A DNA stretch of 64,000 bases, taken from assembly GCA_015200025.1 (NCBI GenBank), contig CP054186.1, positions 2,120,001 through 2,184,000 of the forward strand, read 5' to 3'. Origin of the DNA: Phycisphaeraceae bacterium. Its GTDB lineage: Bacteria; Planctomycetota; Phycisphaerae; Phycisphaerales; UBA1924. The notes under the pieces are model-generated. The model was not told the DNA's origin, ran no database searches, and worked only from the letters and a program-made list of their open reading frames with translations. Below, piece by piece: positions 1-7,757 of the stretch; positions within the stretch are counted from its first letter, which is position 1, and every line of letters begins with the position of its first letter. Made by a program: the position numbers and the translations under genes.

Positions 1-1509
1 GCTGACATCCGAGACTACTTCGCCGACCTGGCCCGCTCGACGCAGACGCCGCCGGACATGGCCTCGCTGCTGGGCTTGGCGGTCGCGTCGGCGTGCATCT
101 GCAACGTCGCGTGCGTTCGCGGGCACGGCGATCACATCGAGCCCGCTCCGCTGTGGGCGCTGGTGCTCTCCGAGCCGGGCACTCGCAAGTCGGCGGTGCT
201 CGCGGAACTGTTGCGGCCGATCCTGAAGTGGGAGGCGGACAAGGGCCGGGAGATGCGGCCCGTCATCGCCGCGGCGGCTCAGCGGCACCGAATCACCGAG
301 CGCCGCATCCGCGCGATTGAGGACCAGGCGGGCAAGGTGACCGACCCGTTTAAGCGGGCCGTCGTCGAAGGTGAGGCGATCCGGCTCGCCCAGGAGATGG
401 AGGCGACGCCCGTGCCGACCGCGCCGGCGCTGCTGGCCAGCGAACCGACGCCTGAAGCGCTCGTGCGGCAGATGAAGGAGAACCACGGCCGCGCCCTGCT
501 CGCCAGCGCCGAGGGTGACGCACTGGACATCGTGCAGGGCCGATACTCGGGCGTGCGGAACTACGGCGCGATGCTCAAGGGGCACGCGGGCGATCCGATT
601 CGTGCGCAGCGGGTCGGCCGCCCGTCCGACGTGATCGACCGACCGGCGCTGGCCGTGGCGCTGTGCGTGCAGCGGGCGGCCGTCGAGGCAGTGTGGTGCG
701 ATCCGCAGGCCGAGGGGCGTGGCCTGCTCGCCCGCTTCGCTGTCATCGCCCCACCGGACCTCGTCGGCATGCGCGACGTGCGGCCCGAGCCGGTGCGAGC
801 GTCCGCTCGAGAGGCTTGGCAGGCCGCGCTCACCCGCCTGCTGTCGTTCGAGCCGAGTGACGAGCCTGACACCGGCCCCGCGATCATCGCGCTTTCGCCC
901 GAGGCCGACGCCCGCTACCACGCGTTCCAACTCCGCACCGAGGCCGCACTGGGCTTTGGCGACCTGGCCGAGCGCCGCGCGTGGGGAGGCAAACTCTGCG
1001 GCCTCTCGCTCCGCATCGCGCTCACGCTCCATGCGCTGGCGACCTGGGGCCGAGCGGGCACGCCGATTGACACGCCTCGCATCGATGCCGAGACGATGGC
1101 CGCCGCCATCGCGTGGGCCGACTACCTCGCCGCGTCGGAGCGCTACGCGCGGCTCAGCATCACCGAGCCTGCGGAGCAGCGCGTCGTCCGCCGTTACCTC
1201 GACCTCATCGCTCGCCACGACGGCTCGGTCAGCATCCGCGACTGGCAACGCCTCCGCTCGCTGGCGCGGGCGACGGATGCCGAGGCAGAACTCGATGCGC
1301 TGGCCAAGGCCGAACATGGCGATTGGTCTTGGTCCGCACCTGGCCCGCGTGGCGGGCGGCCGTCGCGGCGCTTCGTCCTTCGGGCGCACGTCCCCGGCTC
1401 CGACACATCCCCGCCCACGGCGGCCCCAAACGCCACGGGTGGCCAACCGGCCGGGGTTCCGTCGGTTTCGTCGGTGTCAGGCGGGGCTTCTCCGCTGCAC
1501 GGCGCGTGA
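1..1509 (+). CDS. DUF3987 (YfjI-like) protein, 5' end outside window
   Basis: The frame is open from base 1, so the gene starts upstream of the window and 502 residues are visible. The ATG at 58 is internal: the residues before it (ADIRDYFADLARSTQTPPDM) match the usual N-terminal part of DUF3987 proteins. A degenerate P-loop (SEPGTRKSA, Lys codon near 187) follows a hydrophobic strand, as in this family of primase/helicase-like proteins carried by integrative elements. The last 40 or so residues are Pro/Ser/Gly-rich and look disordered. It lies 85 bp upstream of the integrase in the same direction, which fits a replication or mobilisation gene of the same element. The family is known but its biochemistry is poorly defined. 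Codons end mostly in C, unlike genes right of 3.2 kb. Confidence 0.8.
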   Translation, partial: ADIRDYFADLARSTQTPPDMASLLGLAVASACICNVACVRGHGDHIEPAPLWALVLSEPGTRKSAVLAELLRPILKWEADKGREMRPVIAAAAQRHRITERRIRAIEDQAGKVTDPFKRAVVEGEAIRLAQEMEATPVPTAPALLASEPTPEALVRQMKENHGRALLASAEGDALDIVQGRYSGVRNYGAMLKGHAGDPIRAQRVGRPSDVIDRPALAVALCVQRAAVEAVWCDPQAEGRGLLARFAVIAPPDLVGMRDVRPEPVRASAREAWQAALTRLLSFEPSDEPDTGPAIIALSPEADARYHAFQLRTEAALGFGDLAERRAWGGKLCGLSLRIALTLHALATWGRAGTPIDTPRIDAETMAAAIAWADYLAASERYARLSITEPAEQRVVRRYLDLIARHDGSVSIRDWQRLRSLARATDAEAELDALAKAEHGDWSWSAPGPRGGRPSRRFVLRAHVPGSDTSPPTAAPNATGGQPAGVPSVSSVSGGASPLHGA

Positions 1510-1594
1510 TTCCGCCCATATTCCGCCCGAATCCCCCAGTTCCGCTTGACACTCGGCCCGTCCGAGCCTGACTGGCGACACGGAGGTCCGCCCG

Positions 1595-3073
1595 ATGGCG
1601 AGCATCACGACCCGCAAGAACGGCAGCCGGTTCATCACCTTCCACGACGCCGCGGGCAACCCGCGGCACATCACGCTCGGCCAAGTCGCCAAGCGCTACG
1701 CCGAGGCGTTCAAGGTCCGCGTCGAGGACCTCGCCGCGGCCGCGCTGCACGGGCACTCGCCAACCGACGATACCTCGCGCTGGCTCTCGTCGCTCGAGGA
1801 TCGCTTGTACGCCAAACTCGCGGCGGTCGGCCTTGTGCCCGAGCGGCAGAGCGCCACCATCGGCACGCTGATCGAGCGGTACATCGCGGAGCGGAAGGAC
1901 GAACTCAAGCCCGAGAGCACCCGCAAACTCCGGCAGACGGAAACCAAGTTGTTGGCGTTCTTCGACAAGGACAAGTCGCTGCGGAAGATTACCGCCGAAG
2001 ACGCGACCGCATGGCGGCGGTCGCTCAAGGACCTCGGCCTGTCCGAAGCGGCCATCCGGACGCACTGCGGCAACGTCAAGACCATGCTCGGCGAGGCGAA
2101 GCGGCGGAAGGTGATCGACGCCAACCCCTTCGACACGCTCAAGAGCGGGCCGACGCCGAGCAAGTACACCCGGTACATCACGCCCGACGAGATCCAGCGG
2201 GTGATCGACGCCTGCCCCGATGCGGAATGGCGGTTGCTATTCGGCCTCGCCCGCTACGCCGGGCTGCGCATCCCCAGCGAGTCGCACCGCCTCACCTGGG
2301 CCGATGTGGACTTCGAGCGGGCACGCCTGACCGTCCACAGCCCCAAGACGGAGCGGTGGGAAGGCCACGACCAGCGGGTGGTCCCGATCACGCCCAGGTT
2401 GATGACGCTGCTGCGCGACCGCTTCGAGACGATGCCCGAAGGCGAAGCGCCGCTGGTCACCATCGGCGGCAAGGGGGCGGTCATCCGCCGCGCGCGTCGC
2501 ATCTGGGCGAAGGCCAGCGTCGAGCCGTGGGCACGGTTGTGGCAGACGCTGCGCTCGTCCTGCGAGAAGGAATGGGCGATGACGTTCCCGCAGTTCGCCG
2601 TGAGCCGGTGGATCGGGCACAGCATCACCATCAGCGGGAAGCACTACGCCAACGCCGTGCCGGATGAACTCTTCGAGCGGGCGGCGAAGACCACGGCCTG
2701 CGCGCAGCGCCAGGCGCAGCGGAAGGCGTCGGATGGGGCCGGAAACGAGCAGAAACAGGGGAACGGCGCGGAGCGGGCCGAAGCGCGGAACTCCGCAGAT
2801 TTCCGGTACTTGCGGCTCGTTTCCGCAAGTCCCGGAGTTTCGGAAGAATGGAGCCGGGGGGAATCGAACCCCCGTGCCGGGACGGTCAGCTCGGCGCCTC
2901 TACGTGTGTATCCGCTGGTTTATCGTCGGCCCATCGACCGGCAGCGGCGCCGTTCGGGAGGGAGCAGCCGCCGAAGTATCTCGCGGGTGATGCTCGGCAG
3001 CGACACATCTCCGCCAGCCCGGTGTTTTCGGTTTCCCCCCCACCGGGCGTCGGGGGGAAGCCGGACGGCCTAA
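1595..3073 (+). CDS. int: Tyrosine recombinase (phage-type integrase)
   Basis: This is a site-specific recombinase for insertion and excision of the element. Residues 90-175 form a SAM-like core-binding domain and 195-365 the catalytic domain. Visible catalytic candidates are Arg225 (YAGLRIPSE), Lys251 (SPKTER), Arg320 (WQTLRSSCE), His342 (RWIGHS) and the nucleophile Tyr351 (KHYAN). The box II histidine before Arg320 is a Gln, which is common in planctomycete integrases. The start at ATG 1595 follows a GGAGG sequence. Residues after about 370 are low complexity, and from residue 419 the frame is simply the antisense of the tmRNA gene; the stop TAA (3071-3073) abuts the tag stop codon. The conserved enzyme therefore ends well before the ORF does, and the tail is probably a by-product of integration into the tmRNA 3' end. 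Confidence 0.9.
   Translation: MASITTRKNGSRFITFHDAAGNPRHITLGQVAKRYAEAFKVRVEDLAAAALHGHSPTDDTSRWLSSLEDRLYAKLAAVGLVPERQSATIGTLIERYIAERKDELKPESTRKLRQTETKLLAFFDKDKSLRKITAEDATAWRRSLKDLGLSEAAIRTHCGNVKTMLGEAKRRKVIDANPFDTLKSGPTPSKYTRYITPDEIQRVIDACPDAEWRLLFGLARYAGLRIPSESHRLTWADVDFERARLTVHSPKTERWEGHDQRVVPITPRLMTLLRDRFETMPEGEAPLVTIGGKGAVIRRARRIWAKASVEPWARLWQTLRSSCEKEWAMTFPQFAVSRWIGHSITISGKHYANAVPDELFERAAKTTACAQRQAQRKASDGAGNEQKQGNGAERAEARNSADFRYLRLVSASPGVSEEWSRGESNPRAGTVSSAPLRVYPLVYRRPIDRQRRRSGGSSRRSISRVMLGSDTSPPARCFRFPPHRASGGSRTA
2802..2836. repeat. Hairpin inverted repeat at the element/tmRNA junction
   Basis: The arms 2802-2815 (TCCGGTACTTGCGG) and 2823-2836 pair over 14 positions with one mismatch around a 7-nt loop. 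An outer pair AACTCCG (2789-2795) and CGGAGTT (2833-2839) overlaps it. It begins 13 bp beyond the tmRNA 3' end, inside the integrase 3' coding region. It could bind integrase as part of the attachment site or act as a factor-independent fold behind tmRNA; no T-run follows on the minus strand, so a classical terminator is unlikely. Confidence 0.5.
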
Positions 3074-3195
3074 TTAGGCCGCCAGAGCGTAGTTGCTGTT
3101 GGCAACTAAATTTGTGCCTACTTTTTACGAGGCCAGCAGGCTCCTCGACACGCCACGCCGGGCGTCACACGCCCGGTCGAAACCAATTCGGCCCC
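2849..3195 (-). ncRNA. ssrA: tmRNA (transfer-messenger RNA)
   Basis: This RNA rescues stalled ribosomes by trans-translation with SmpB. On the minus strand the 5' end GGGGCCG (3195-3189) pairs with CGGCTCC at the 3' end; the discriminator A is at 2849 and CCA is not encoded. The T arm reads GGGGG-TTCGATT-CCCCC. The conserved segment GGCCTCGTAAAAAG lies upstream of the resume codon. The tag frame (3103 to 3074) encodes ANSNYALAA followed by TAA, preceded by TTTAGTT as in other tmRNAs. Length is 347 nt in one piece. The integrase ORF runs antisense across the 3' 225 nt, and the 3' end is the inferred integration site of the element to the left. Confidence 0.96.
3067..3080. repeat. 14-bp perfect palindrome holding two back-to-back stop codons
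   Basis: GGCCTAATTAGGCC is fully self-complementary. Read on the minus strand it contains the TAA that ends the tmRNA tag; read on the plus strand it contains the TAA that ends the integrase ORF. In tmRNA it falls just after the tag, where a helix commonly forms. Confidence 0.7.
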
Positions 3196-3227
3196 GGGTT
3201 TTCAAAGAGTGAGATTGTAGGCGGAGG

Positions 3228-3315
3228 GCCCTTCGCCGCCCTCGCTGGCGCGTCTGCACCTCTCCCCGCCCCCACCCGTTCGCACGGCCTCACGGGGCGA
3301 GGGTGGGAAGGCGGA
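3228..3315 (+). repeat. Intergenic palindromic repeat, copy 1
   Basis: It starts GCCCTTCGCCGCCCTCGC, continues with CACCTCTCCCC and ends CCTCACGGGGCGAGGG plus GGGAAGGCGGA. It lies between tmRNA and the DUF393 gene and shares this layout with seven other copies in the window. The CCCTC and GAGGG ends can pair. The flanking 100 bp are purine-rich with GGCGGAAG-like reiterations and contain no gene. Confidence 0.75.
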
Positions 3316-3425
3316 AAGCGGAAGCCGAAAGGCGGGAAGCGGGAGGCGGAAGGTGGGAGAAGGGGTGGGGAGGGGGCATCGGTGGGCGTGTGGTGGGCGA
3401 AGGATGGGGTATGGATGATCGGGGC

Positions 3426-3863
3426 ATGACGATTTTGATTGATGGGGCGTGCCCGCTGTGCCGGTGGGAGGGGGGGGTTTTGGCGCGGCTGGACCGTGGG
3501 CGGGGGCGATTGCGGATCGTGGATATCGCGGCGGAGGGCTTTGATGCGGGGGCGTATGGGTTGACGCAGGACGGGGTGATGGGGTCGATCCACGGGGTGA
3601 CGGCGGGGGGTGAGGTGGTGACGGGGATGGAGGTGTTTCGGCGGGCGTATGGGGCGGTCGGGTGGGGGTGGTTGTGGGCGCCGACGGGGTGGCCGTTGCT
3701 TCGGCCGATGTTTGATGTGCTGTACCGGTGGTTCGCGCGGAACCGGTTGAGGCTGACGGGCCGCGGGGGGGAATGCGCGGGGGGTCGGTGCGGGGTGTCG
3801 CGTCAGCCGGGGGCCGGGGAGGCCGGGCCTGGTGGGGCGGGGTCGGGTGGTGCGGCGAGGTAG
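3426..3863 (+). CDS. DUF393 (DCC family) thiol-disulfide oxidoreductase-like protein
   Basis: The 145-residue protein opens with MTILIDGACPLC, the hallmark D-x-x-C-P-x-C of the DCC/DUF393 family, giving a CxxC pair at Cys9 and Cys12. The rest (IVDIAAEGF, ITAGGEVVTGMEVFRRAY) follows the family pattern of a small thioredoxin-like fold, with a hydrophobic stretch near residues 78-100 (GWGWLWAPTGWPLL). ATG 3426 was chosen over the upstream in-frame ATG at 3303 because the added residues are low complexity and come from the repeat region. The C-terminus is Gly/Ala-rich. It converges with apaG, and the two 3' ends overlap by 61 bp. The family is predicted to be redox active; the substrate is unknown. 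Confidence 0.8.
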   Translation: MTILIDGACPLCRWEGGVLARLDRGRGRLRIVDIAAEGFDAGAYGLTQDGVMGSIHGVTAGGEVVTGMEVFRRAYGAVGWGWLWAPTGWPLLRPMFDVLYRWFARNRLRLTGRGGECAGGRCGVSRQPGAGEAGPGGAGSGGAAR

Positions 3864-4249
3864 AAGCGGGCGACCTGAGCGTTGAAGTGTGAGCCGTCGT
3901 CTCGTTGGAAGCGGAAGGCGCCTTCCATGGTTCCCCAGTGGGTGGGGAGCGGGCAGAAGCTGGCGTATTCGAAGGATTGTCCGGGGAGGAGGCGTGGCTG
4001 CTGGCCGACGACGCCTTCGCCGCGGACGACGTGCTTTTTGGCGTTGGCGTCGACGATGATCCAGTGTCGGGCCATGAGTCGTGCGGGGGTGTCGGAGGTG
4101 TTGGTGATGGTGATGTGGTAGGCGAAGACGAAGACGCCGCGGTCTTTGTTTGAGCGTTCGGGGAGGAAGGAAGGGCGTACGGCGACGAGGAGGCCGTGGG
4201 TGGAGCGTTCGGAGCCGAGGGGTCGCGGGTTGTCGGCGGTCCTGGGCAT
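3803..4249 (-). CDS. apaG: ApaG family protein
   Basis: The 148-residue protein has the ApaG beta-sandwich pattern: VAVRPSFLPERSNK, VFAYHITITNTSD, ARLMARHWIIVDAN, VVRGEGVVGQQPRLLPGQSF and WGTMEGAFRF are all recognisable. Start ATG 4249 leaves a short N-terminal extension compared with the usual 125 residues; an upstream ATG (4345) would add only Pro-rich sequence. ApaG has been linked to cation tolerance and shares its fold with a domain of F-box proteins, but its molecular role is unclear. The Pro/Ala-rich C-terminus overlaps the DUF393 gene tail to tail. Confidence 0.9.
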   Translation of the reverse strand: MPRTADNPRPLGSERSTHGLLVAVRPSFLPERSNKDRGVFVFAYHITITNTSDTPARLMARHWIIVDANAKKHVVRGEGVVGQQPRLLPGQSFEYASFCPLPTHWGTMEGAFRFQRDDGSHFNAQVARFYLAAPPDPAPPGPASPAPG

Positions 4250-4335
4250 GTGGGGAATGCTACGTCGTGGGTGGCGGGGCGGTTGAGGGCGGGAGTGGGG
4301 AATGGGTAGGATGCGTGGAACGGAGGGCGTCGGCG

Positions 4336-5454
4336 ATGGTGTCAACGGGGATGACGATGGTGTCGGTTGTGTTCGCGGTGTGTGGGGCGGTGGGTGTCGG
4401 GGTGGGTGTGGAGCCGGAGGGGGCGCGTGCGGGCGGGGTGGTGGAGCGTGGTGTGGGTGTGGGTGTGGGTGTGGGTGTGGGGGTGATGACGGTTGGGGAT
4501 GCGGCGCCGGGGATGGAGGGTGTGGAGTGGGTGGTGGGGGGATCGCCGGTGTTTGGCGGGGGGACGCCGGTGGCGGTGTGTGTGGTGGAGACGTGGGGCG
4601 GGAAGGGGTCGAGGGACATTCATCGAGCGGCGGGGCTGGCGCGGGATTTTTCGCGGATCGGGTTGAGGGCGGTGGCGGTGGTGTCGGGTGACGCGGCGAA
4701 CACGCGGGCGACGTTCGACGCGGCGGTGAAGAAGGCTGGGATGAAGGACGGTGTGGCGGTGGGGTGGGACGGCGGCGGGGTGGTGAGGCGTGGGTATATG
4801 GAGGCGTCGGGGGAAGAGTCGGCGCCGACGGTGTTCGTGGTGGACGGCCGCGGGGTGGTGGCGCACGTGGGGGACTTTGGGTCGGCGCGGGGGGTTTTGG
4901 TGGCGATGGCGGAGGGTCGGTTCGACGCGGAGGCGGCGCGGGCGGAGCGTCTTGCGTGGGAGGCGCTGCGGTCGCGGGCGAGGCCGGTGGAGCGGGCGTT
5001 CCGTGAGGCGGTGTCGGGGCGGGATTGGCAGGGGGCGTCGAGGCTGGCGTTTCAGTTGGTGCAGATGGACGCGGGGCGGTTTGGTTTTTACGGGGTGAGG
5101 CGTGCGGGGATTTTGCTTCACGAGTTGAAGGAGGCGGACAACGCGTTGCTGTACGCGCAGAGCCTGGTGGGGACGACGCTGCGGGACCACCCGACGGGGT
5201 TGGCGGGGCTGGCGGAGCTGATCATCAACTCGTCGGAGCTGGCGGCGCGGGGGCTGGACCTGGCGTTGACGGCGGCGGTGCGGGCGGATGAGCTGACGGG
5301 CGGGTCGGACGCGGCGGTGGCGGCGACGCTCGGGCGTGTGTACGCGGAACGTGGGGACGAGCGGCGGTCGTCGGCGGCGTATGAACGTGCGGCGCGGCTG
5401 GAGGCGGATCCGGTGGTGTCGGCGCGGTACCGGGAGTTGTCGCGTGGTCGGTGA
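4336..5454 (+). CDS. Secreted thioredoxin-like protein with C-terminal TPR-like helices
   Basis: The 372-residue protein begins with a hydrophobic signal-like segment (MTMVSVVFAVCGAV) followed by a (Gly-Val)n run encoded by a hexanucleotide repeat. Residues 60-195 resemble a TlpA/AhpC-type thioredoxin fold: PVAVCVVETWGGKGSRD at the position of the active-site helix, then TRATFDAAVKKAG and APTVFVVDGRGVVAHVG. The usual CxxC is absent (WGGK instead), so classical disulfide chemistry is unlikely. The C-terminal half is helical and ends with a TPR-like unit (GRVYAERGDERRSSAAYERAARLEADP). It is probably periplasmic; the exact role is unknown. ATG 4336 was preferred because the upstream frame encodes Gly/Arg-rich filler. 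Confidence 0.65.
   Translation: MVSTGMTMVSVVFAVCGAVGVGVGVEPEGARAGGVVERGVGVGVGVGVGVMTVGDAAPGMEGVEWVVGGSPVFGGGTPVAVCVVETWGGKGSRDIHRAAGLARDFSRIGLRAVAVVSGDAANTRATFDAAVKKAGMKDGVAVGWDGGGVVRRGYMEASGEESAPTVFVVDGRGVVAHVGDFGSARGVLVAMAEGRFDAEAARAERLAWEALRSRARPVERAFREAVSGRDWQGASRLAFQLVQMDAGRFGFYGVRRAGILLHELKEADNALLYAQSLVGTTLRDHPTGLAGLAELIINSSELAARGLDLALTAAVRADELTGGSDAAVAATLGRVYAERGDERRSSAAYERAARLEADPVVSARYRELSRGR
4451..4480 (+). repeat. Hexanucleotide repeat (GTGTGG) x5 inside the gene
   Basis: Five perfect GTGTGG units in frame encode alternating Gly and Val just after the signal segment of the thioredoxin-like protein. Changes in unit number would keep the frame. Confidence 0.85.
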
Positions 5455-5474
5455 GCGGTGATCGGTGCGGGGGG

Positions 5475-5527
5475 CCCCTCACCGCCCGCACCCGTTCGCG
5501 GAGCCTCGCGGGGAGAGGGAGGGAGAA
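5475..5527 (+). repeat. Intergenic palindromic repeat, copy 2
   Basis: This short form begins CCCCTCACCGCCCGCACCCG and continues GTTCGCGGAGCCTCGCGGGG, then GAGAGGGAGGGAG. It lacks the middle ACCTCTCCCC block. It starts 20 bp after the stop of the thioredoxin-like gene and ends about 65 bp before the GH172 gene. Confidence 0.8.
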
Positions 5528-5591
5528 CGGTGGCGAGCGGGTGTGGTGGCGAGGGTGAAACGGGGTGATCGGGCGGTGATATTGTGGGGTC

Positions 5592-7673
5592 ATGAAGACG
5601 CTGAACGGGGCTCTTGCGGCGGTGATTGGGTTGGTTGGGTTGGTTGGGGTTGAGGCGGGGGCGGTGGGGGAGCCGGTGCGTTTTGGTGGGTTGGTGAGGG
5701 AGGCGTTGGAGCCGTCGGCGGTGTCGAGGTGGCCTTCGCCCGGGTATCGGTGCGTGCAGTTCAGCAGTTACGACCGTGCGAGCGTGGCGTCGAGCGACGA
5801 GCGGACGTGGTTCGCGAACGCGGACGCTGGGCATTACCTGAGGATCGAGGAGAACGCGGGGCACGGTGGGCGTCGGGAGTGGGTGATGGCGGAGGCGTCG
5901 GGTGCGGGGGCGGTGGTTCGGGTGTGGTCTCCGAACCCGAAGGGGGTGTTGCGGGTGTACGTGGACGGCGGGGCGGAGCCGGTGATCGAGGGGGAGATGG
6001 CGGGGCTGATGTCTGGGACGGGGGCGGTGGAGGGTGAGGGGGTTGGGGAGCCGTTGGCGTGGTCGAAGGCGATGGGGTGGAACTTGTATCTGCCGGTGCC
6101 GTTCTCGAAGGGGGTGAAGGTGACGCAGAGCGAGGGGGGGAGTTATTACCACGTGAACGTGAGGCTGTATGAGGATGGGGCGGTGGTGGAGGGGTGGGGG
6201 CGTGGCGGTGAGGCGGGTCGGCGGGAGGCGCGTGCCGGTGCGAGGGCGCGGGGGGAGGCGCTGCGCGGGTGGAGCCCGGCGGAGCCTGGTGCGGAGGTTC
6301 GAGTGGCTGGGGGCGGGTCGGCGGTGATCTTTGAGGACGGGGCGGGGCCGGGCGCGGTGACGTCGCTGGTGGTGAAGGGTGCGTGGACGGCGGAGACGCT
6401 GAGGCGGTTGGTGCTGGTGGGGGAGTTTGACGGGGCGATGACGGTGTGGTGTCCGCTGGGGGATTTCTTCGGGAGCCCGGCGGGTGTGTCGCCCTTTGTG
6501 GATCTGTACCGTGTGGTGAGGGCGGACGGGGTGATGGGGAGCCGGTGGGTGATGCCGTATGAGAAGGGCGGGCGGCTGCGGGTGGTGAATCTCGGTGAGG
6601 AGGAGGCGGTGATCCGGGTGGGGGTGGATTCGGACCGTCGCGGGTGGGACGGAGGGTCGATGCATTTCTGGGCGGGGTGGGTTGGGGAGTGGCCGATCCG
6701 GACGCGTCGTGCGGCGGGGACGAAGGACTGGAACTACGTGGAGGTGAAGGGTCGCGGGGTGTTGGCGGGTGACAACCTGCACGTGGTGAACCCGGTGACG
6801 GCGTGGTGGGGTGAGGGGGACGAGAAGATTTATGTTGATGGGGAGTCGTTCCCGAGCCACTTCGGGACGGGGACGGAGGATTACTACGGGTACGGGTGGT
6901 GCAGCCCGGCGTTGTTCAACGCGGTGTACGCGTCGCAGGTGAGGTGCGACGGGAAGAAGCACAACTGGGGGCACACGGCGGTGACGCGGGTGAGGGGTCT
7001 GGACGCGGTGCCGTTCCGTGAGTCGCTGCGTTTTGACATGGAGGTGTGGCACTGGGCGGAGTGCGACGTGGCGTACGCGGCGACGGTGTACTGGTATGCG
7101 GCGCCCGGGGCGTGGTCGAACCGGTTGACGGCGGAGCATGTGGGTGCGATGACGGGGTTGATCCGTCGCGGGGTTCCGGAGGCGCCGGCGTTGCCGCCGG
7201 CGTTCGTGATCGCGGGGGCGTTGGAGTGCGAGGATTTGAAGGTGGTGGGGAAGAGCGCGGGGCTGGGGGTGGTGGTGCAGGACATGGAGGGGTTCAGGGC
7301 GCGGACGTGGTCGAACGAGGGGCAGTTGTGGGTGCAGGGTCGGCGTGTGGGGGACTTTGTGGAGTTGGCGGTGCCGGCGGAGGGCGTGGGGGCGAGGCGG
7401 GTGGTGGTGTACGCGACGCGGAGCTGGGATTACGGGGTGGTGAGGTTTTCGGTGAATGGGACGCCGGCGGCGGGGGCGGCGGGCGAGGGGGTTGATCTGT
7501 GGTGCGGGGAGAAGCGGGAGGTTTCGGCGACGGGGCCGATCGAGTTGGGAGTGTTTGAGCCGGTGGACGGGCGGTTGGTGCTGCGGGTGGAGGTGGTGGG
7601 CGGGAACGAGCGGTCGGACGGGACGCGGTCGTTCTTTGGGCTGGATTGCGTGGTGCTGGGGGCGGCGGAGTAG
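5592..7673 (+). CDS. Secreted GH172 / DUF2961 glycoside hydrolase
   Basis: The 693-residue protein starts with a signal peptide (MKTLNGALAAVIGLVGLVGV, cleavage near residue 24). The DUF2961 core covers about residues 35-470: DAGHYLRIEE, VRVWSPNPKGVLRVYVDG, GWNLYLPVPFSKGVKVTQ, then YVDGESFPSHFGTGTEDYYG near residues 415-430, which is the family signature, followed by FNAVYASQVRCDG. The C-terminal 150 residues (ALECEDLKVVGKSAG onwards) form a separate beta-rich domain of carbohydrate-binding type. Family members act on alpha-D-fructofuranosides or D-arabinofuranosides outside the cytoplasm; the substrate cannot be read from sequence. It stands alone, with repeat copies on both sides. Confidence 0.85.
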   Translation: MKTLNGALAAVIGLVGLVGVEAGAVGEPVRFGGLVREALEPSAVSRWPSPGYRCVQFSSYDRASVASSDERTWFANADAGHYLRIEENAGHGGRREWVMAEASGAGAVVRVWSPNPKGVLRVYVDGGAEPVIEGEMAGLMSGTGAVEGEGVGEPLAWSKAMGWNLYLPVPFSKGVKVTQSEGGSYYHVNVRLYEDGAVVEGWGRGGEAGRREARAGARARGEALRGWSPAEPGAEVRVAGGGSAVIFEDGAGPGAVTSLVVKGAWTAETLRRLVLVGEFDGAMTVWCPLGDFFGSPAGVSPFVDLYRVVRADGVMGSRWVMPYEKGGRLRVVNLGEEEAVIRVGVDSDRRGWDGGSMHFWAGWVGEWPIRTRRAAGTKDWNYVEVKGRGVLAGDNLHVVNPVTAWWGEGDEKIYVDGESFPSHFGTGTEDYYGYGWCSPALFNAVYASQVRCDGKKHNWGHTAVTRVRGLDAVPFRESLRFDMEVWHWAECDVAYAATVYWYAAPGAWSNRLTAEHVGAMTGLIRRGVPEAPALPPAFVIAGALECEDLKVVGKSAGLGVVVQDMEGFRARTWSNEGQLWVQGRRVGDFVELAVPAEGVGARRVVVYATRSWDYGVVRFSVNGTPAAGAAGEGVDLWCGEKREVSATGPIELGVFEPVDGRLVLRVEVVGGNERSDGTRSFFGLDCVVLGAAE

Positions 7674-7674
7674 G

Positions 7675-7757
7675 CACCCCTGACCGCCCTGTGTGGCGTG
7701 AGGGATCTCCGTCGGTCCCCGTCTGATCGCGGAGCCTCACGGGGCGAGGGAGGCGAA
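7675..7757 (+). repeat. Intergenic palindromic repeat, copy 3
   Basis: CACCCCTGACCGCCCTG begins 2 bp after the GH172 stop, and GCGGAGCCTCACGGGGCGAG ends inside the convergent gene. The TCA at 7737-7739 within it is that gene's stop, so the repeat encodes its last residues SLAP. Confidence 0.8.

Noticed and set aside
1390..3020. Similar GSDTSPP-coding segments near 1395 and 2993 as a possible direct repeat (att pair)
   Set aside because: Only about 18 of 24 bases agree and the second copy lies inside tmRNA rather than at its 3' end, so chance is more likely.
3165..3593. Minus-strand frame of 142 codons across the repeat and DUF393 start
   Set aside because: Pro/Arg-rich, no family, overlaps the tmRNA 5' end and the DUF393 gene.
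4150..4335. Upstream start at 4150 for the thioredoxin-like protein
   Set aside because: It would overlap apaG antisense and places the signal peptide internally; ATG 4336 fits better.
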